DNA from: an uncultured Clostridia bacterium
GTDB taxonomy: Bacteria > Bacillota > Clostridia > Oscillospirales > CAG-382
NCBI GenBank assembly: GCA_947630765.1
Contig: CANRIX010000005.1
Coordinates: 1-64,000, forward strand
DNA: 64,000 nt
Reading direction: 5' to 3'
In this document: in pieces, positions 10,115-19,478 of the stretch
Layout: each line of letters begins with the position of its first letter
Position numbering within the stretch: position 1 is the stretch's first letter
Translations under genes and position numbers: made by a program
Notes under the pieces: generated by a model
The model's database searches: none
Told to the model about the DNA's origin: nothing
Seen by the model: only the letters and a program-made list of their open reading frames with translations

Positions 10115-12265
10115 ATGGCATCGAATTACAAGCAAAAGCAAAGAAAAAAGCTGATCGTCGCGATCGTCTGCTGCGTGCTGGTGCTCGCGCTGCTGGCGGC
10201 GACGTTGATTGTCGGGCTGCTGCACCGCTCGTCCACCGCGTCGCAGTTCGCGGACCAGGATTTCGCGACCGCGATCGCGCAGGCGATGGACCTGTCGTCC
10301 CGGTACGACCTGAAGCAGGAGGACCTGGATAAGGTCGAGGGCCTGGTCTATTTCTGGGACGTCGGCATCAGCGACGATTATGCTTCGTCCTATGCGTACC
10401 CGGTCGTCATGCTTTGCGACGGGGAATACACTGACGTGCTCATCGAGCAGAGCGACCCGGATTACGAGGCGCCGGAGGACCAGACCGAAACGCCGGATTA
10501 CAGCGAACATATCACGGCGGTCCCGTACGTTCTTTCCGACCCGAGCGACCTGAACCTGTTCCCGAACCTGCGCCTGCTGCGGATGTTCGACATCACGGAG
10601 CTGAACCAGATGTCCCAAAGCTGCCAGACGACGCAGATCTATGCGATGTACAGCTCGGGCATTCAAGGCTACAGCATGGATACGCTGATTTCGGCGAGCC
10701 GGCTGAGCAAGCTGACCAGCCTGAACCAGCTTTCTGCGCTGACCAAGTTGGAGCAGGTCTCGCTTTGCTACACCGGCATCCGCTCGCTGGAGGGGATCGA
10801 CCAATTCCCGAATCTGACCAAGCTCGATGCGACCTATACCTCCCTGACCGACCTGACCGGGCTTGAAACCGCGACGGGTCTGCGGACGCTGGGGCTGAGC
10901 AGCCTGAACGTCCAGCCCGCGAAGGCGGAAACCGACGATACGTCGTCGGATACTTCTTCGGAAGCGTCTTCCGACGCGTCGTCGAGCGATACCTCGTCGG
11001 ACACTTCCTCGGACGACGACGAGGAAGCGGAGGAGGAAGAGGAGGAGCCGACCTTCAACGAAACCGGGCTGACGGCGGAAAGCCTTGCGATCGTCGCAAA
11101 GCTGCCGAACCTCGTCTACCTCGACGTGGCGTACAACAACATCGACGACCTGTCGCCGCTTTCGGCGATGAACAGCATCAAGTACCTGTCCGTCGCGAGC
11201 AACCCGATCACCTCCCTCAACGGGGCGGAGAATATGAAGGACCTGAAGGTGCTGTACGCCTCCGGGTGCCTGCTGAACGACGTTTCGGCGGTCGACGGCT
11301 TTGAGAAGATCGAGAACGTTTATCTCGCCAGCAATAAGCTGACCGATCTGTCCGCGTTCAAGGCGGCGACGGCGGTCACGTCGCTGGACGCGTCCGACAA
11401 CGAGCTGACCGACGCGAGCGGGGTGTCCGGCATGAAGGACCTCGAAACGCTCAACCTGTCGGACAACAAGCTGACGGCGGTCCCGGACCTGTCGGCGCTG
11501 ACGAAGGTCACGTCGGTCAACCTGTCCGAGAACCAATTGACCGACGCGAGCGGTCTGGAAAAGTTTGACCCGACCGATTATGAGGTAGAGGAGCACGAGG
11601 ACGAGGACGGCGAAACGCATACCGACGCGCCGACCGTCACGCTCAACCTTTCCGCGAACAAGCTGACGTCGCTCAAGCTGACGGCGAGTATGCTGACGAC
11701 GCTGAACGTTTCGGACAACGCCCTCGGCGAGGACGGCGGGACGCTGGTGTTCGACGGGTGCGACGCGCTCGCGAGCGTCAATATCAGCGAGAACGACAAG
11801 CTGACCGAGGTGCCGAGCCTTTCGACGCTGAAAGCGATGACCACCCTCAATGTGTCCGAAACCGGGCTGACCGCTCTGCCGTCGCTGAAGGAGCTGGAGA
11901 GCCTGACGAGCGTCAACCTGTCCAAGACCGCCATCGAGTCCCTCGCCGGGCTGGAGGGCAACGAGTCGATCACGACCCTGACGCTGACGGAATGCGAAAA
12001 GCTGGCCGACATTTCCGTCCTGTCGTCGCTGACGGCTCTGACGACGGTCGATCTCTCGAAGAGCACCGCCCTGACCGACGATTCCATCAAGGAAGCGTTC
12101 GGCACGGCGAAAACCGACGACAAGGACGCCGACCTGAAGTTCGACGCGACCAAAAAGATGACCGTCACGCTGACCGGCTGCACCGGGGTGGAGCATCCCG
12201 ATGACGTGTACAAAGTGTTCGACGAGTACGGCAATATGACCGTCAACAAGGACGAGACGAAATAA
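10115..12265 (+). CDS. membrane-anchored leucine-rich-repeat surface protein
   Basis: A 716-residue protein. A basic start and one membrane helix (about 12-36) anchor an extracellular part. From about residue 150 it has repeats of the 22-residue internalin type (L-x-x-L-x-x-L-x-L-x-x-N-x-L-x-D), for example LETLNLSDNKLTAVPDLSAL. A linker of Ser/Thr/Asp changing into poly-Asp/Glu (about 270-312) splits the LRR into two blocks. LRRs bind proteins or glycans, so an adhesin or scaffold role is likely. No LPXTG tail was seen. Confidence 0.88.
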   Translation: MASNYKQKQRKKLIVAIVCCVLVLALLAATLIVGLLHRSSTASQFADQDFATAIAQAMDLSSRYDLKQEDLDKVEGLVYFWDVGISDDYASSYAYPVVMLCDGEYTDVLIEQSDPDYEAPEDQTETPDYSEHITAVPYVLSDPSDLNLFPNLRLLRMFDITELNQMSQSCQTTQIYAMYSSGIQGYSMDTLISASRLSKLTSLNQLSALTKLEQVSLCYTGIRSLEGIDQFPNLTKLDATYTSLTDLTGLETATGLRTLGLSSLNVQPAKAETDDTSSDTSSEASSDASSSDTSSDTSSDDDEEAEEEEEEPTFNETGLTAESLAIVAKLPNLVYLDVAYNNIDDLSPLSAMNSIKYLSVASNPITSLNGAENMKDLKVLYASGCLLNDVSAVDGFEKIENVYLASNKLTDLSAFKAATAVTSLDASDNELTDASGVSGMKDLETLNLSDNKLTAVPDLSALTKVTSVNLSENQLTDASGLEKFDPTDYEVEEHEDEDGETHTDAPTVTLNLSANKLTSLKLTASMLTTLNVSDNALGEDGGTLVFDGCDALASVNISENDKLTEVPSLSTLKAMTTLNVSETGLTALPSLKELESLTSVNLSKTAIESLAGLEGNESITTLTLTECEKLADISVLSSLTALTTVDLSKSTALTDDSIKEAFGTAKTDDKDADLKFDATKKMTVTLTGCTGVEHPDDVYKVFDEYGNMTVNKDETK

Positions 12266-12283
12266 GGAAAGGACGGTCGGGCC

Positions 12284-12757
12284 ATGCCGGATCTGCTGGT
12301 AAAACTGTACGACCTGCCGGACGGACGCGCGACGTACGAACGGCTGGAGCGGGACGGAGTGCGCCTGTTCCGCCCGATGACGCCGAACCGCGACAAGGTG
12401 CTGCAATGGATCGAAGCGCAGTTCGGGATCGGCTGGGCGAGCGAAACGGCGACGGCGTTTGCGCATACGCCGGTGTCCTGCTTCGTCGCCGTGGAAGCGG
12501 AGACCAAGCGGATCCTGGGCTTTGCCGCCTACGACTGCACGGCGCCGGATTTCTTCGGACCGACCGGCGTGGACGAATCCGCGCGGAAGCGCGGGATCGG
12601 GGGCGCGCTGCTGCTGAAGTGCCTCGAAGCCCTGCGCGAGGAGGGGTACGGATACGCCGTCATCGGGTCCGCCGGGCCGGTGGACTTCTACCGCAAGGTG
12701 TGCGGTGCGGAGGTCATCCCCGAAAGCTCGCCGGGCATCTATAAGGACCTGCTGTAA
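12284..12757 (+). CDS. GNAT-family N-acetyltransferase
   Basis: A 157-residue single-domain acetyltransferase. The acetyl-CoA binding motif is ARKRGIGGALLLKCLE (R-x-x-G-x-G/A type), preceded by the ILGFAAYD strand and followed by GPVDFYRKVCGAE, the Tyr-containing motif B end. The substrate cannot be told. It starts 18 bp after the LRR stop, with AAGGAAAGGA upstream, and is probably co-transcribed with asd. Confidence 0.9.
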   Translation: MPDLLVKLYDLPDGRATYERLERDGVRLFRPMTPNRDKVLQWIEAQFGIGWASETATAFAHTPVSCFVAVEAETKRILGFAAYDCTAPDFFGPTGVDESARKRGIGGALLLKCLEALREEGYGYAVIGSAGPVDFYRKVCGAEVIPESSPGIYKDLL

Positions 12758-12784
12758 GAGATTCTATCAGAAAGAAGCAATTTC

Positions 12785-13882
12785 ATGAACCAGACAAAAC
12801 TGCGCGCCGGCGTCGTCGGCGCGACCGGGATGGTGGGGCAGCGGTTTCTGACCCTGCTCGCCGATCACCCGTATTTCACCGTCACGGCGCTTGCCGCGAG
12901 CGCGTCCTCCGCCGGAAAACCGTACGAGAAGGCGGTCGAGGGGCGCTGGAAGCTCGCCGAGCCGATGCCGGACTGCGTAAAGGGCATGGTCGTGCGCGAC
13001 GCGAGCGACGTCGAGGGGATCAAGCCGTTGGTGGATTTCGTTTTCTGCGCCGTCGATATGCCCAAGGCGCAGGTGCGCGAGCTGGAGGAAGCCTACGCGA
13101 AGGCGGAGATCCCGGTGGTTTCCAACAATTCCGCCTGCCGTGGTCTGCCGGATGTGCCGATGCTGATCCCGGAGATCAATTCCGCCCACACGGCGGTCAT
13201 TGCGACCCAGCGCAAGCGGCTCGGCACGACGCGCGGCTTCATCGCCGTCAAGCCGAACTGCTCGATCCAAAGCTACGTCCCGGCGCTCACGCCGCTGCTG
13301 TCCTACGGGGTCGAAGCGGTCAACGTGACCACCCTGCAGGCGATCTCGGGGGCGGGCAAGACGTTTGACACGTTCCCGGACATCCTCGACAACGTCATCC
13401 CGTACATCGGGGGCGAGGAGGAAAAGAGCGAGCGCGAGCCGCTGAAGATCTGGGGCAGCGTGCGGAACGGTGAGATCGTCCCGGCGGAAAAGCCGGTCAT
13501 CGCGGCGACCTGTACGCGTGTGCCGGTGCAGGACGGGCATTTGGCGGTGGTTTCGGTCAAGTTTACCGACAAGCCGAGCCGGGAGCAGATCCTCGCGGCG
13601 TGGAACGCGTACAGCGGGGAGGCGCAAAGATTGCGTCTGCCGTCCGCTCCGGAGCAGTTTTTGACCTATTTTGACCAGCCGGACCGTCCGCAGAGCCGTT
13701 TGGACCGCGGTCTGGCGCGCGGCATGGGCATCGCGGTCGGTCGCCTGCGGGAGGACCCGCTGCTGGATTGGCGGTTCGTCTGCCTGTCGCACAATACGCT
13801 GCGGGGCGCGGCCGGGGGCGCGGTGCTGTCCGCCGAGCTGCTGTATCGGCAGGGGTATCTGCAGCCGTCTGCAGAAGCGTAA
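12785..13882 (+). CDS. asd: aspartate-semialdehyde dehydrogenase
   Basis: A 365-residue enzyme that makes aspartate semialdehyde from aspartyl phosphate for Lys, Met, Thr and diaminopimelate synthesis. It has an N-terminal [12 protein letters not shown]-binding loop, NNSACR, the active-site Cys in KPNCSIQ (about residue 159), and the catalytic base region GHLAVV. The length and these motifs point to the archaeal/yeast-like branch rather than the E. coli branch. It lies 27 bp after the GNAT gene, before a strong terminator. Confidence 0.95.
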   Translation: MNQTKLRAGVVGATGMVGQRFLTLLADHPYFTVTALAASASSAGKPYEKAVEGRWKLAEPMPDCVKGMVVRDASDVEGIKPLVDFVFCAVDMPKAQVRELEEAYAKAEIPVVSNNSACRGLPDVPMLIPEINSAHTAVIATQRKRLGTTRGFIAVKPNCSIQSYVPALTPLLSYGVEAVNVTTLQAISGAGKTFDTFPDILDNVIPYIGGEEEKSEREPLKIWGSVRNGEIVPAEKPVIAATCTRVPVQDGHLAVVSVKFTDKPSREQILAAWNAYSGEAQRLRLPSAPEQFLTYFDQPDRPQSRLDRGLARGMGIAVGRLREDPLLDWRFVCLSHNTLRGAAGGAVLSAELLYRQGYLQPSAEA

Positions 13883-13934
13883 AGCCGGTTTGCCGCGTGC
13901 ATGGCGCGGCGTCGGCGCTTTCGATGGTTTCGCG

Positions 13935-13970
13935 GGAAGGGCGCCGGAAACGGACCGCCCTTCCTTTTTT
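13935..13970 (+). terminator. terminator after asd
   Basis: GGAAGGGCG and CGCCCTTCC form a stem followed by six T residues. Confidence 0.9.
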
Positions 13971-14007
13971 CACACAGGAAAACCACATACGGAGAGGGGA
14001 AACACGC

Positions 14008-15672
14008 ATGAAATCGGACATTCAAATCGCGCAGGAAGCCACGATGCTTCCGATCGCGCAGGTCGCGTCGCAGATCGGACTGCAGGAGGAAGAACTCGAA
14101 CCCTACGGGCGTTACAAGGCAAAACTGCTCCCCGAAGCCGTCGAGCGGCTTGCGGACAAGCCCGACGGGAAGCTGATCCTCGTCACCGCGATCTCCCCGA
14201 CCCCTGCGGGCGAGGGAAAGACCACGATGACCATCGGACTGGGCGACGCGCTGCGTCGGCTGGGCAAAAGGACCGCCATCGCCCTGCGCGAACCGTCGCT
14301 GGGGCCGGTGTTCGGGCTGAAGGGCGGCGCGACCGGGGGCGGATACGCGCAGGTCATGCCGATGGAGGACATCAACCTGCATTTCACCGGGGACTTCCAC
14401 GCCATTACGAGCGCGAACAACCTGCTTGCCGCCATGCTGGACAACCATCTCCACCAGGGGAACGCCCTGCGGATCGACCCGAAGCGGGTGGTTCACGCCC
14501 GCTGCCTCGACGTCAACGACCGCGTTCTGCGGGACGTCGCCGTGGGGCTGGGCGAAGCGAAGAACGGCGTGACGCGGCAGGAGAAGTTCATGATCACGGT
14601 CGCGACGGAGATCATGGCGATCCTCTGCCTGTCCTCCTCGCTGGAGGACCTGCGGGAGCGGCTCGGCAATATGCTGGTCGCCTACACCTATGACGGCGAG
14701 CCGGTCTACTGCCGTCAGCTCGGCGCGGCCGGCGCGATGACGGTCCTGCTGAAGGACGCGGTCAAGCCGAACCTCGTCCAGACGCTGGAAAACACGCCCT
14801 GCCTGATCCACGGCGGTCCGTTCGCGAACATCGCGCACGGCTGCAATTCGCTGATCGCGACCAAAACGGCGCGGAAGCTCGCCGATTACACGGTCACGGA
14901 GGCCGGATTCGGCGCCGACCTCGGGGCGGAGAAATTCCTCGACATCAAGTGCCGTGCGGGCGGATTCCACCCGGACGCGGTCGTGCTCGTCGCGACGGCG
15001 CGTGCGCTGAAGTACAACGGCGGCGTGCCGAAGGAGAAAACCGCCGCGGAGAACCTCGATGCGCTCGCAAAGGGCATCGCGAACCTCGGTGCGCACATCG
15101 ACAACCTCAAAGGGTTCGGTCTGCCGCTCGCGGTGGTGATCAACCATTTCTATGCGGATACCGAGGCGGAACTCGATTACATCAAGGCGTATTGCGCCGA
15201 AAAAGGGGTCAAGGCGATCGTTTCGAAGGCGTTCGCGGAGGGTGGAAAGGGCTCGCTCGAATTGGCGGAGGAGGTCTGCCGGTTGTGCGAGCAGCCGTCG
15301 GATTTCCGCTTCACCTATCCGCTCGATGCGCCGCTGACCGAGAAGATCGAGGCGATCGCGACGAAGATCTACCACGCTTCCGGGGTGGATTACACGCCGG
15401 GCGCGAAGAAGTCGCTCGCCGCGCTGGAAGCGCTCGGCTACGGGAATCTGCCGGTCTGCATCGCCAAGACGCAGTATTCGCTCTCGGACGACCCGAAAAA
15501 GCTCGGTGCGCCGAGCGGGTACCGGCTGACCGTGCGGGAAGCGCGCGTCTCGGCGGGCGCCGGGTTCGTCGTCGTGCTGACCGGGGAAGTGCTGACCATG
15601 CCGGGGCTGCCGCTGCACCCCGCCGCCGAGCAGGTGGACGTGGTGGACGGCAAGGTCGTCGGGCTGTTCTGA
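14008..15672 (+). CDS. fhs: formate--tetrahydrofolate ligase
   Basis: A 554-residue ATP-dependent ligase that charges THF with formate, an entry to one-carbon metabolism and, in acetogens, the methyl branch. The P-loop is TPAGEGKTT (about 66-74). Further family blocks follow ([38 protein letters not shown]). Length is typical (about 556). The ATG at 14008 has GGAGAGGGG upstream; an open frame extending further 5' crosses the asd terminator and is not coding. The TGA overlaps the tsaE ATG. Confidence 0.97.
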   Translation: MKSDIQIAQEATMLPIAQVASQIGLQEEELEPYGRYKAKLLPEAVERLADKPDGKLILVTAISPTPAGEGKTTMTIGLGDALRRLGKRTAIALREPSLGPVFGLKGGATGGGYAQVMPMEDINLHFTGDFHAITSANNLLAAMLDNHLHQGNALRIDPKRVVHARCLDVNDRVLRDVAVGLGEAKNGVTRQEKFMITVATEIMAILCLSSSLEDLRERLGNMLVAYTYDGEPVYCRQLGAAGAMTVLLKDAVKPNLVQTLENTPCLIHGGPFANIAHGCNSLIATKTARKLADYTVTEAGFGADLGAEKFLDIKCRAGGFHPDAVVLVATARALKYNGGVPKEKTAAENLDALAKGIANLGAHIDNLKGFGLPLAVVINHFYADTEAELDYIKAYCAEKGVKAIVSKAFAEGGKGSLELAEEVCRLCEQPSDFRFTYPLDAPLTEKIEAIATKIYHASGVDYTPGAKKSLAALEALGYGNLPVCIAKTQYSLSDDPKKLGAPSGYRLTVREARVSAGAGFVVVLTGEVLTMPGLPLHPAAEQVDVVDGKVVGLF

Positions 15673-16091
15673 TGGAAGCTTGGGTGACCCGGTCGGTCGG
15701 GGAGACGGAGAACGTCGCCGCCCTGCTCGCGAAACGGCTGGAACACGGCGGGGTGCTCGCCCTGTACGGGGACCTCGGCGCGGGAAAGACCGCGTTCGTG
15801 CGGGGGTTGGTCGCGTCGCTCTGCCCGGAATGCCTGCCGTTGGTGCATTCGCCGACGTTCGCGATCGTCAACGAGTACGCGGGGACGCGCTGCACGGTGC
15901 ATCACTTCGATTTCTACCGCCTCAAGGACGAGGACGACCTCTATTCGACGGGGTTCTTTGAAGCCCTCGACGGGGGCGGGGTGGTCGTGACCGAATGGAG
16001 CGAGCGCTTCCCGGAGGTGTTCCCGGCGGGGACGTTGCACCTGCATTTCGACGTCTTGCCGGACGGGAGCAGGAGGATAAAAGTATGCTGA
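15672..16091 (+). CDS. tsaE: tRNA t6A biosynthesis ATPase TsaE
   Basis: A 139-residue P-loop ATPase of the t6A37 threonylcarbamoylation complex (with TsaB and TsaD). It shows the Walker A GDLGAGKT, SPTFAIVNEY, HFDFYRL and TEWSERFPE, all family blocks. The start is fixed by the TGATG junction with fhs, and its stop lies inside the first codons of tsaB (7-nt overlap), so the three genes are one translationally coupled unit. Confidence 0.96.
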   Translation: MEAWVTRSVGETENVAALLAKRLEHGGVLALYGDLGAGKTAFVRGLVASLCPECLPLVHSPTFAIVNEYAGTRCTVHHFDFYRLKDEDDLYSTGFFEALDGGGVVVTEWSERFPEVFPAGTLHLHFDVLPDGSRRIKVC

Positions 16092-16804
16092 TCCTTGCGT
16101 TGGATTCGACGGCGCTGGTCGCGTCCGCCGCCGTCGCGGAGGTGGAGGACGGCGCGCTCACGCGGCACGCGGTCTTTACGGGCAAATACCGCCTGACCCA
16201 CAGCGAAACCCTTCTGCCGATGGCGGAGCGGGCGCTTTCCCTGTGCGGTGCGGCGCTTTCGGACGTGGACCTGCTCGCGGTCAACGTCGGACCCGGGTCG
16301 TTCACCGGGGTGCGCATCGGCGTTTCGACCGTGAAGGGGCTGGCGTTCCCGCGTGACCTGCCGTGCGTCGGGGTTTCGACGCTCGCGTCGCTTGCCGAGC
16401 CGTTCGTCGGCATGGGTCTGCCGATCCTTTCCGCGATGGACGCCCGGCGCGGGCAGTTCTACGCGGCGCTTTTCGCGTCCGGTTCGGTCGGTTCCGGGCC
16501 GGTTCGGCTTTCGCCGGACGCCTGTCTGTCCGCCGACGAGGTGCGAAGTCTGCTTGCGTCCGCCGCCTGCGGGGAAGTATTGCTTTGCGGTGACGGTGCG
16601 TCCGTCCTCGCGTCCGCCGCGCCGGATCTGCCGGTTCGCGTGGTGCACCCCGCCGTGCGCGAGCAGAACGCGCTCGCCGTCGCGCTCTGCGCCGAGCGGT
16701 CGTTTCGCGCCGGGGGCGCCGTGTCCGGCAAGGAGCTGCGCCCCGTTTACCTGCGCGTCCCGCAGGCGGAACGGGAACGAAGAGCAAAGGAAAAGACGCA
16801 ATAG
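16085..16804 (+). CDS. tsaB: tRNA t6A biosynthesis protein TsaB
   Basis: A 239-residue actin-like (ASKHA) protein that forms the non-catalytic dimer partner of TsaD. Typical features are ILALDSTALVASAAV at the start, HSETLLPMAERAL, VNVGPGSFTGVRIG, and AMDARRGQFYAALF. AGGAGG at 16071-16076 inside tsaE is the ribosome-binding site. It directly follows tsaE, the common arrangement. Confidence 0.96.
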   Translation: MLILALDSTALVASAAVAEVEDGALTRHAVFTGKYRLTHSETLLPMAERALSLCGAALSDVDLLAVNVGPGSFTGVRIGVSTVKGLAFPRDLPCVGVSTLASLAEPFVGMGLPILSAMDARRGQFYAALFASGSVGSGPVRLSPDACLSADEVRSLLASAACGEVLLCGDGASVLASAAPDLPVRVVHPAVREQNALAVALCAERSFRAGGAVSGKELRPVYLRVPQAERERRAKEKTQ

Positions 16805-16841
16805 CGCTCTTACTTATATAATTAGGAAAGGTTTTGATAAA

Positions 16842-17282
16842 ATGGCAACCTATCAAGTGGCGCTCGGCTGTGACCACGGCGGGCTGGAGATCAAGAACGC
16901 GATCCGGCAGGCGCTCGAAGCCGACGGTGTTTCCTTCGTCGATCTCGGGACCTACACGGCGGATTCCGTCGATTACCCGGTGTACGCCCACAAGGTCTGC
17001 GAAGCGGTGCAGAACGGCGAGGCGACCTTCGGGATCCTTTGCTGCGGCACCGGGATCGGCATGTCCATCGCCGCGAATAAGCACAAGGGCATTCGTGCGG
17101 CGGTCCTGTCCGACCCGTTCAGCGCCGAAATGACCCGGCGGCACAACGACGCGAACGTGCTCTGCCTCGGCGGTCGGGTCATCGACAGCGAGCGTGCGGT
17201 TTCCCTCGCGAAGCTGTTCCTTTCTACGCCGTTCGACGGTGGGCGGCATGAAAAACGAATCGCTATGTTGGAAAGAGATTGA
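16842..17282 (+). CDS. rpiB: ribose-5-phosphate isomerase B family protein
   Basis: A 146-residue LacAB/RpiB isomerase interconverting ribose 5-phosphate and ribulose 5-phosphate. It has the GCDHGG start, the active-site block LCCGTGIGMSIAANK (base Cys about 68), and RRHNDANVLCLGGRV. It follows tsaB by 37 bp with its own AGGAAAGG. The last six codons and the stop are built into a 17-bp hairpin (17263-17301) whose loop contains the TGA, so a repeat array has effectively formed the C-terminus. Confidence 0.95.
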   Translation: MATYQVALGCDHGGLEIKNAIRQALEADGVSFVDLGTYTADSVDYPVYAHKVCEAVQNGEATFGILCCGTGIGMSIAANKHKGIRAAVLSDPFSAEMTRRHNDANVLCLGGRVIDSERAVSLAKLFLSTPFDGGRHEKRIAMLERD

Positions 17283-17810
17283 AAATCTCTTTCCAACATA
17301 GCTGTTTTTCACCGACATTTTACGCTTGCGGGACAACCGCGTCCCGCATTTTCGCTGACGCGAAAAACGCGTAAAAGTCGACAGTGTCGGGTCGAGGTAT
17401 GCAAAAGGTCGAACGTCTGGGTTCCCGACACCGACGTTTTACGCTTGCGGAGCAGAAGCGCTCCGCATTTTCGCTGGCGCGAAAAACGCGTAAAAGTCGA
17501 GCGCCTCGGGATATTGGAAAGAGACTGAGCGTCTCTTTCCAACACCGACGTTTTACGCTTGCGGAGCAGAAGCGCTCCGCATTTTCGCTGACGCGAAAAA
17601 CGCGTAAAAGTCGACAGCGTCGGGTCGAGGTATGCGAAAGACGGAATGTTGGCTTCCCCGACACCGACATTTTACGCTTGCGGGACAACCGCGTCCCGCA
17701 TTTTCGCTGGCGCGAAAAACGCGTAAAAGTCGACAGTGTTGGGGCGAGGTATGCGAAAGATTGAATGTTGGCTTCCCCAACACCGACGTTTTACGTTTTC
17801 GCTCCCGTTT
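17263..17810 (+). repeat. tandem array of folded palindromic units behind rpiB
   Basis: Four complete units (17313-17380, 17432-17499, 17546-17613 and 17665-17732) and a decayed fifth (about 17783-17825) alternate with simple hairpins. Each unit has a closing stem TTTTACGC/GCGTAAAA holding two hairpins: an 8-bp stem with a 6-nt loop (AACCGC or AGAAGC) and TTTTCGC-TGRC-GCGAAAA. Variable stem positions change in matched pairs (GGGAC/GTCCC against GGAGC/GCTCC). The first hairpin overlaps the rpiB stop. It is non-coding. A diverged relative lies at 51520-51600 on the other strand. Confidence 0.9.
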
Positions 17811-17869
17811 GGCAGGAGCCGAACGTGGAGAAAAACGGAAAAATTTTTGCAAAAAACGGAAATTTCCTC

Positions 17870-17898
17870 TTGACAAGGCTTGTTTCTTCTGCTATAAT
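17870..17898 (+). promoter_or_regulatory. sigma-A promoter of rpmG-secE-nusG-rplKA
   Basis: TTGACA (17870-17875) and TATAAT (17893-17898) are spaced 17 bp, with TGC before the -10: full consensus. The leader to rpmG is about 145 nt and has no recognised regulatory fold. Confidence 0.93.
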
Positions 17899-18047
17899 AG
17901 AAACACCTCTGAACGTGAGGTCTTTTTGTTGTGGGTTTTCGGGAGAATTTTCGATTTCCGCTCCCGGCGGCCGACGGCAAAAGCGACCGCTCGCGTGGAT
18001 AGAGGGAGGTAAAAATTCCCAACAAGGAACATTGGAGGTGCCGAAAC

Positions 18048-18197
18048 ATGAGGGTGAAGATCACTCTGGTTTGCACGGAGTGCAAGCAAAGAAACTATGA
18101 CACGATGAAAAACAAGAAAAACGACCCTGACCGGTTGGAAATGAAGAAGTATTGCAGATTCTGCCGCAAACACACGGTCCACAAAGAAAGCAAGTGA
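18048..18197 (+). CDS. rpmG: 50S ribosomal protein L33
   Basis: A 49-residue protein, [17 protein letters not shown] at the start, with two Cys pairs (CTEC and CRFC) of the zinc-binding L33 form. TTGGAGGTG precedes the ATG. It occupies the usual Firmicute place before secE and nusG. Confidence 0.97.
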   Translation: MRVKITLVCTECKQRNYDTMKNKKNDPDRLEMKKYCRFCRKHTVHKESK

Positions 18198-18209
18198 GGG
18201 GTGGAAGCC

Positions 18210-18812
18210 ATGTCGAAGAACAGACTCCTGAGGCTTTTGCCGGTTCTGCTTGCGCTTCTGCTGGTTTTCTCCGCTTCGGTCTTTGCGCCGTTCGCTGAGC
18301 CGGACGATACGTCCTCGGAAGCGACCACTTCGGAGGTGACTTCTTCGGAAGCAGCTTCGGAGGAGACTTCGTCCGATACGTCCTCGGAAGCGACCTCGGA
18401 GGAAGCTTCGTCCGACGCGTCCTCGGAAGCGGTTGCGGAAGAATCGTCTACCGACGGGGAATCGGAAGCGTCTACGGACGAGGAAGCGACCTCGGACGCG
18501 GAAAGCGACGCGACGGAAGAGGAAGCAGGGAGCAGCATCCCGTGGAAGCTGATCATTTCGCTGATCGTCATCGTCGCGATCGTTGCGATCCTGTTCATCC
18601 TCGCCAAGACCAACAGCAAGCTCGGGCAGCGGATCGCGAAATTCTTCAAGGATTACAAGAGCGAGATCAGCAAGATCTCGTGGATGCCTCGCAACGAACT
18701 GGTTCGGAGCACGCTGGTCGTGCTGGCGGTCATTGTGGCGTCCGCGATCGTGATCGGGCTGCTGGATCTCCTGTTCTCGTTCTTGGTCGGTTTGCTGTCG
18801 TTCGGCAACTGA
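18210..18812 (+). CDS. secE: SecE translocase subunit with an added signal sequence and acidic stalk
   Basis: The last ~70 residues are a normal SecE core: an amphipathic helix FFKDYKSEISKISWMPRNE and a membrane helix VVLAVIVASAIVIGLLDLL. In front is an unusual addition. A hydrophobic signal-like helix (about 7-27) is followed by a low-complexity Ser/Thr/Glu/Asp segment (about 30-108), then an extra membrane helix (about 112-133). Total length is 200 residues against about 60-80 for most Gram-positive SecE. The stalk would lie outside the cell. Position between rpmG and nusG confirms identity. The start could also be GTG 18201. Confidence 0.92.
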   Translation: MSKNRLLRLLPVLLALLLVFSASVFAPFAEPDDTSSEATTSEVTSSEAASEETSSDTSSEATSEEASSDASSEAVAEESSTDGESEASTDEEATSDAESDATEEEAGSSIPWKLIISLIVIVAIVAILFILAKTNSKLGQRIAKFFKDYKSEISKISWMPRNELVRSTLVVLAVIVASAIVIGLLDLLFSFLVGLLSFGN

Positions 18813-18827
18813 AAGGTTGGTTGACAG

Positions 18828-19370
18828 ATGAGCTTGCCGCAGGAAAGCACCCCGCTTTGGTACGTGGTGCACACCTATACCGGGTATGAAAACAAGGTTC
18901 TGAGCAATCTGGAAAAAATCATCGAGAACCGTGGGATCAGCGATTTGATCCAAGCGGTTCGCATCCCGACGGAGACGGTCACGGAGCTGACCGAAAACGG
19001 GGAAAAGGAAATCGAACGGAAGCTGTTTCCGAGCTACGTCTTCATCAAAATGATCATGAACGATGAGATGTGGCATATCGTCCGCAATACGACCGGCGTG
19101 ACCGGGTTCGTCGGCCCGGGTTCGCGCCCCGTCCCGCTTTCCGAGGAGGAAGTGGAGAAGCTGGGGGTGGATCCGAAGGTCATCGAGGTCCGCTTCGCGG
19201 TCGGGGACAACGTGCGCATCTGCGCCGGACCGCTTTCCGGGTTCATCGGCGTCGTCGATGAAATTTCGGCGGACAAGAAGTCCGTCAAGGTCACGGCGTC
19301 CATGTTCGGGCGGGAGACGAAGGTGGAGCTCGGCTCCATGGAGGTCAGTCCGCTGGACGAGACCGTGTAA
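18828..19370 (+). CDS. nusG: transcription termination/antitermination factor NusG
   Basis: A 180-residue protein with an NGN domain (WYVVHTYTGYENKV to about residue 110, including LFPSYVFIKM) and a C-terminal KOW domain (FAVGDNVRICAGPLSGFIGVVDEI). NusG binds RNA polymerase and couples to ribosomes. It lies 15 bp behind secE, the canonical arrangement. Confidence 0.97.
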   Translation: MSLPQESTPLWYVVHTYTGYENKVLSNLEKIIENRGISDLIQAVRIPTETVTELTENGEKEIERKLFPSYVFIKMIMNDEMWHIVRNTTGVTGFVGPGSRPVPLSEEEVEKLGVDPKVIEVRFAVGDNVRICAGPLSGFIGVVDEISADKKSVKVTASMFGRETKVELGSMEVSPLDETV

Positions 19371-19379
19371 CAATTCGCA

Positions 19380-19421
19380 AAGAAACGTTCCTGCCGCCTT
19401 GCCAAGCGGCGGGGCGAAACG
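19380..19421 (+). promoter_or_regulatory. hairpin in the nusG-rplK gap
   Basis: AACGTTCCTGCCGCC and GCGGCGGGGCGAAACGT form a long imperfect stem in the 108-nt gap. There is no T run directly behind it. It could be a processing or L11 autoregulation site; I only see the fold. Confidence 0.35.
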
Positions 19422-19478
19422 TGGGAGGGACGACGGTCCCGAAAAAAGATTTTTACCACATTCGGAGGTGTAATTCTC

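Noticed and set aside
13883-14007. Tetrahydrofolate riboswitch before fhs
   Set aside because: The gap holds only the asd terminator and a ribosome-binding site; no matching conserved segments were seen.
17313-17732. CRISPR array
   Set aside because: The repeated units are 68 bp with internal stems, the intervals between them are related hairpins rather than unique spacers, and no cas gene lies near.
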